The notes under the pieces were generated by a model. The model saw only the letters and a program-made list of their open reading frames with translations. It was not told the origin of the DNA and made no database searches. Below, piece by piece: positions 42,779-44,447 of a stretch of DNA of 44,447 nt; within the stretch, counting starts at the first letter, position 1, and every line of letters starts with the position of its first letter. The DNA is from Acidobacteriaceae bacterium (GTDB lineage Bacteria > Acidobacteriota > Terriglobia > Terriglobales > Acidobacteriaceae): NCBI GenBank assembly GCA_003131635.1, contig PKVZ01000061.1, positions 50,031 to 94,477 of the forward strand, in the 5' to 3' direction. The translations under genes were made by a program, and so were the position numbers.

Positions 42779-42794
42779 TGGCACTTGAACTGCC
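42779..42794 (+). promoter_or_regulatory. candidate sigma-54 (-24/-12) promoter of the PEP-CTERM-like gene
   Basis: TGGCACTTGAACTGCC matches the RpoN consensus TGGCAC-N5-TTGC with one mismatch in the -12 element (CTGC), keeping the invariant GG and GC at correct spacing. It lies 66 bases upstream of GTG 42860. PEP-CTERM genes in other bacteria are known to be controlled by PrsK/PrsR with RpoN, which fits, but neither regulator is encoded here. Confidence 0.5.
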
Positions 42795-42859
42795 GCTATG
42801 TTTACGGTGGAGTGCCTCCAGTCCGGATCCCAGGACGGCCGCGCAGGTAGGAGTAGTTT

Positions 42860-43828
42860 GTGAGCGATCCCGCAGGGGGGAACGTCAAGCGCCGGCGAAG
42901 CCGCCGGCATAGCCGCAATCGGCGAATTCGCCGCTGGCTGGCGGCTGCGAGCATAGTATTTTGCGCTGCCGTTCTCTCGACGTTTGCCTTGCAGTATCTC
43001 AGCCCGTCTTTGTTTCACGCGCAAGAGTCCGCTCCTCCCAGCTTTCAACAAGCGGAACTAAGCCGCAACCGCCTCGTCACGCTGAACCAGGTCCTCTCGC
43101 AGGCACAGCCCGCCACTGATCGACCCGTGTATCCGTATTCGGTTGTGCCGGGTGGGGTGGAGGATGCGAAAGAATTGAAGTGGGTGGCGGAACACGACCC
43201 CATCGTGGCGGCGCATTATGCTGGTTTCGATTACGATCACGCGCGCGTAGTGCGGCTCACGCTGGCTCGGACGGCGTACCTGTCTTACCGGATTGGAAAC
43301 CGCGTTTACTGGACTCGTCATCGTGTGACTCTTCATAAAGGGGAAAAAATAATTACTGATGGGCGGATAGCGGCTCGCACCCGGTGCGCCAACCGAGTGG
43401 AAGAAGTGCCGCAACAGGCAACCTCGCGCGGCGAGCCTCCAGTGGAGAAATTCGATAAACCTATCGGCGCGGGCGATGGCACTGCGATGCGGTCTCCTCC
43501 AGTGCCGTTCCAATCGGCGCTACTGGAGCGGCCGCAAGCCCCGGGGCTCGGGCCCGCGGGCCCGCTGAGTTTGTACGATCCGTTTGTCGGCGGCAGTTGG
43601 ATCCCCATCGCACCTCCACCAATTCCCGCAGGGCTATGCGGGCCAGTCAAGAAAAACAGTACGGTCGATGCCGGCTGTTGTGTGGGAGGCGAGATCGAAG
43701 GCAAGACGAAAAAGGGAGGGCCCTGTGGCGCTCCGGGAGTTGTGCCCGAGCCTGGAACGTGGCTGTTGTTCGTCTCCGGGTTAGCCGCCATCTACTGGCA
43801 GGCTCGCCGAAAGCTGACACGGGCTTAG
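42860..43828 (+). CDS. PEP-CTERM protein with basic N-terminal anchor
   Basis: A 322-residue protein. The N-terminus is very Arg-rich (residues 10-25) followed by a membrane helix (LAAASIVFCAAVLSTFAL), acting as signal or anchor. A conserved-looking domain runs about 90-190 (YPYSVVPGGVEDAKELKWVA, DPIVAAHYAGFD, RTAYLSYRIGNRVYW, GEKIITDGRIAARTRC), then a Pro/Gly-rich stretch with several Cys, and the sorting signal VVPEPGTWLLFVSGLAAIYW with basic tail QARRKLTRA. GGTAGGAG precedes the GTG start. The central domain resembles acidobacterial hypothetical proteins from memory; its role is unknown. A sigma-54-like promoter lies upstream. Confidence 0.87.
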   Translation: MSDPAGGNVKRRRSRRHSRNRRIRRWLAAASIVFCAAVLSTFALQYLSPSLFHAQESAPPSFQQAELSRNRLVTLNQVLSQAQPATDRPVYPYSVVPGGVEDAKELKWVAEHDPIVAAHYAGFDYDHARVVRLTLARTAYLSYRIGNRVYWTRHRVTLHKGEKIITDGRIAARTRCANRVEEVPQQATSRGEPPVEKFDKPIGAGDGTAMRSPPVPFQSALLERPQAPGLGPAGPLSLYDPFVGGSWIPIAPPPIPAGLCGPVKKNSTVDAGCCVGGEIEGKTKKGGPCGAPGVVPEPGTWLLFVSGLAAIYWQARRKLTRA

Positions 43829-43940
43829 GGCCGCGAGGCACGACGATGACCCAAAGTTGTAATCCTTCCGTAAGCCTGCTTCCTCCCGGCCGCTGCTAGA
43901 ATCGCGGTAGCGCGCCGCTCACCAATCGATAAGGATATCT

Positions 43941-44447
43941 ATGAATCGCTCTGTCAGGGCAGCAGCCTGTATTCTCGCATGGGCCGCTGTATATGTTTCC
44001 GTGCCGGTTGTGGGGCAGGCGGGACAGGCGCAAGAGGTGCCTTCCGTGCGCCGCGTGCAGGTGCTGGGCACGCAGAATCCAGTGGAGATCGAGATCGAAG
44101 GCAGCGATCGACTCGTTCCGCAAGCGCAAGTCCTAACCCATCCGGACCGCCTGGTCGTCGACTTCGCCAATGCCGTTCCCGGGGCGCAGTTGCGCAATCA
44201 AACCCTGAATCGCGGAGAAGTAAAGAGCGTTCGCGCGGGATTGTTCACCTCGAAGCCTCCAGTAACGCGCATTGTGTTTGATTTGAATGGTCCGCAGGCT
44301 TACCAGGTTTTTCCCGCTGGCAGAACTGTGATCATTAAACTTGGGAGTGCGGGCGCACAAGCAGCTCACCTGGTTACCTCCTCGCCTTCCGGGGGGAAGC
44401 TGGTGACCTCAAGTTATACCGTGCAGTCGGTGCAGATCACGCCGCCG
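43941..44447 (+). CDS. AMIN-domain secreted protein, partial (3' end beyond window)
   Basis: The frame opens at ATG 43941 with AAGGA five bases upstream and stays open to the window end (169 codons). It has a signal peptide (ACILAWAAVYVSVPVVGQA) followed by an AMIN domain at about 36-135, seen as VRRVQVLGTQNPVEIEIEG, HPDRLVVDFANAVPGA, VKSVRAGLFTSKPPVTRIVF and VFPAGRTVIIKLG. AMIN domains target periplasmic proteins to peptidoglycan or septa and occur in amidases and in PilQ-type secretins. Which of these the missing C-terminus holds cannot be told. A TAGAAT lies about 40 bases upstream as a possible -10 element. Confidence 0.88.
   Translation, partial: MNRSVRAAACILAWAAVYVSVPVVGQAGQAQEVPSVRRVQVLGTQNPVEIEIEGSDRLVPQAQVLTHPDRLVVDFANAVPGAQLRNQTLNRGEVKSVRAGLFTSKPPVTRIVFDLNGPQAYQVFPAGRTVIIKLGSAGAQAAHLVTSSPSGGKLVTSSYTVQSVQITPP

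Noticed and set aside
42391-42912. 173-codon plus-strand frame between the PEP-CTERM genes
   Set aside because: No ribosome site, low-complexity composition, and overlap with the better supported GTG start at 42860 and the sigma-54 site.
1-44447. CRISPR arrays, tRNA/rRNA genes, insertion sequences and prophage genes
   Set aside because: I looked for regularly spaced repeats, tRNA-like arms, transposase motifs and phage modules and saw none; this is by eye and does not replace a dedicated search.

Overview
The window (44,447 bases, GC-rich) looks like a chromosomal segment of an Acidobacteriota bacterium, probably class Terriglobia. This is inferred from the combination of an Oar-like TonB-dependent receptor with an N-terminal carboxypeptidase-regulatory domain, PEP-CTERM proteins, a UpxY/NusG-like regulator heading an exopolysaccharide (EPS) locus, an archaeal/fungal-type aspartate-semialdehyde dehydrogenase, and several acidobacterial-looking lineage-specific proteins. 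No rRNA, tRNA, CRISPR array or insertion sequence was seen.

Region 1 (1-3868, minus strand) is a lysine/threonine precursor operon read asd - lysC - dapB - dapA, with dapA cut by the window edge. It diverges from region 2 across a roughly 280-base spacer holding five phased GTAC-centred palindromes.

Region 2 (4152-29261, plus strand) is a Wzx/Wzy-type EPS locus of 19 tightly packed, often overlapping genes. It opens with a degenerate response-regulator receiver protein and a NusG-like antiterminator. The export machinery follows: a giant multi-SLBB Wza-like protein, a PAP2 phosphatase fused to a Wzi-like barrel, and a Wzz-type co-polymerase without a kinase domain. Next come a flippase, acyltransferase, glycosyltransferase, Wzy-like polymerase, methyltransferase, sulfotransferase, GDP-mannose 3,5-epimerase-like enzyme, WcaI-like glycosyltransferase, an initiating sugar-phosphate transferase and a dTDP-rhamnose 4-epimerase-like enzyme. 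The distal part carries gmhA, a second sugar-phosphate transferase that has lost its catalytic Asp, hddA-like kinase, hddC-like nucleotidyltransferase and a HAD phosphatase. That last set suggests a GDP-activated heptose. The predicted product is a possibly acylated and sulfated EPS containing heptose or a derivative of it.

Region 3 (29262-34294) is looser. It has a long gene-poor stretch, an orphan Flp-type pilin with a good promoter and ribosome site, a 34-residue membrane protein, a secreted PSMA/glutamate-carboxypeptidase-II-like M28 peptidase, and a UDP-GlcNAc 2-epimerase.

Region 4 (34383-44447) holds a secreted hypothetical protein, a TonB-family protein, gluconokinase, a large Oar-like receptor, a secreted S1/P1-nuclease-like protein, two divergent PEP-CTERM proteins (one with a candidate sigma-54 promoter, the other followed by a clear intrinsic terminator), and the start of an AMIN-domain protein cut by the window end. 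No exosortase is encoded in the window.
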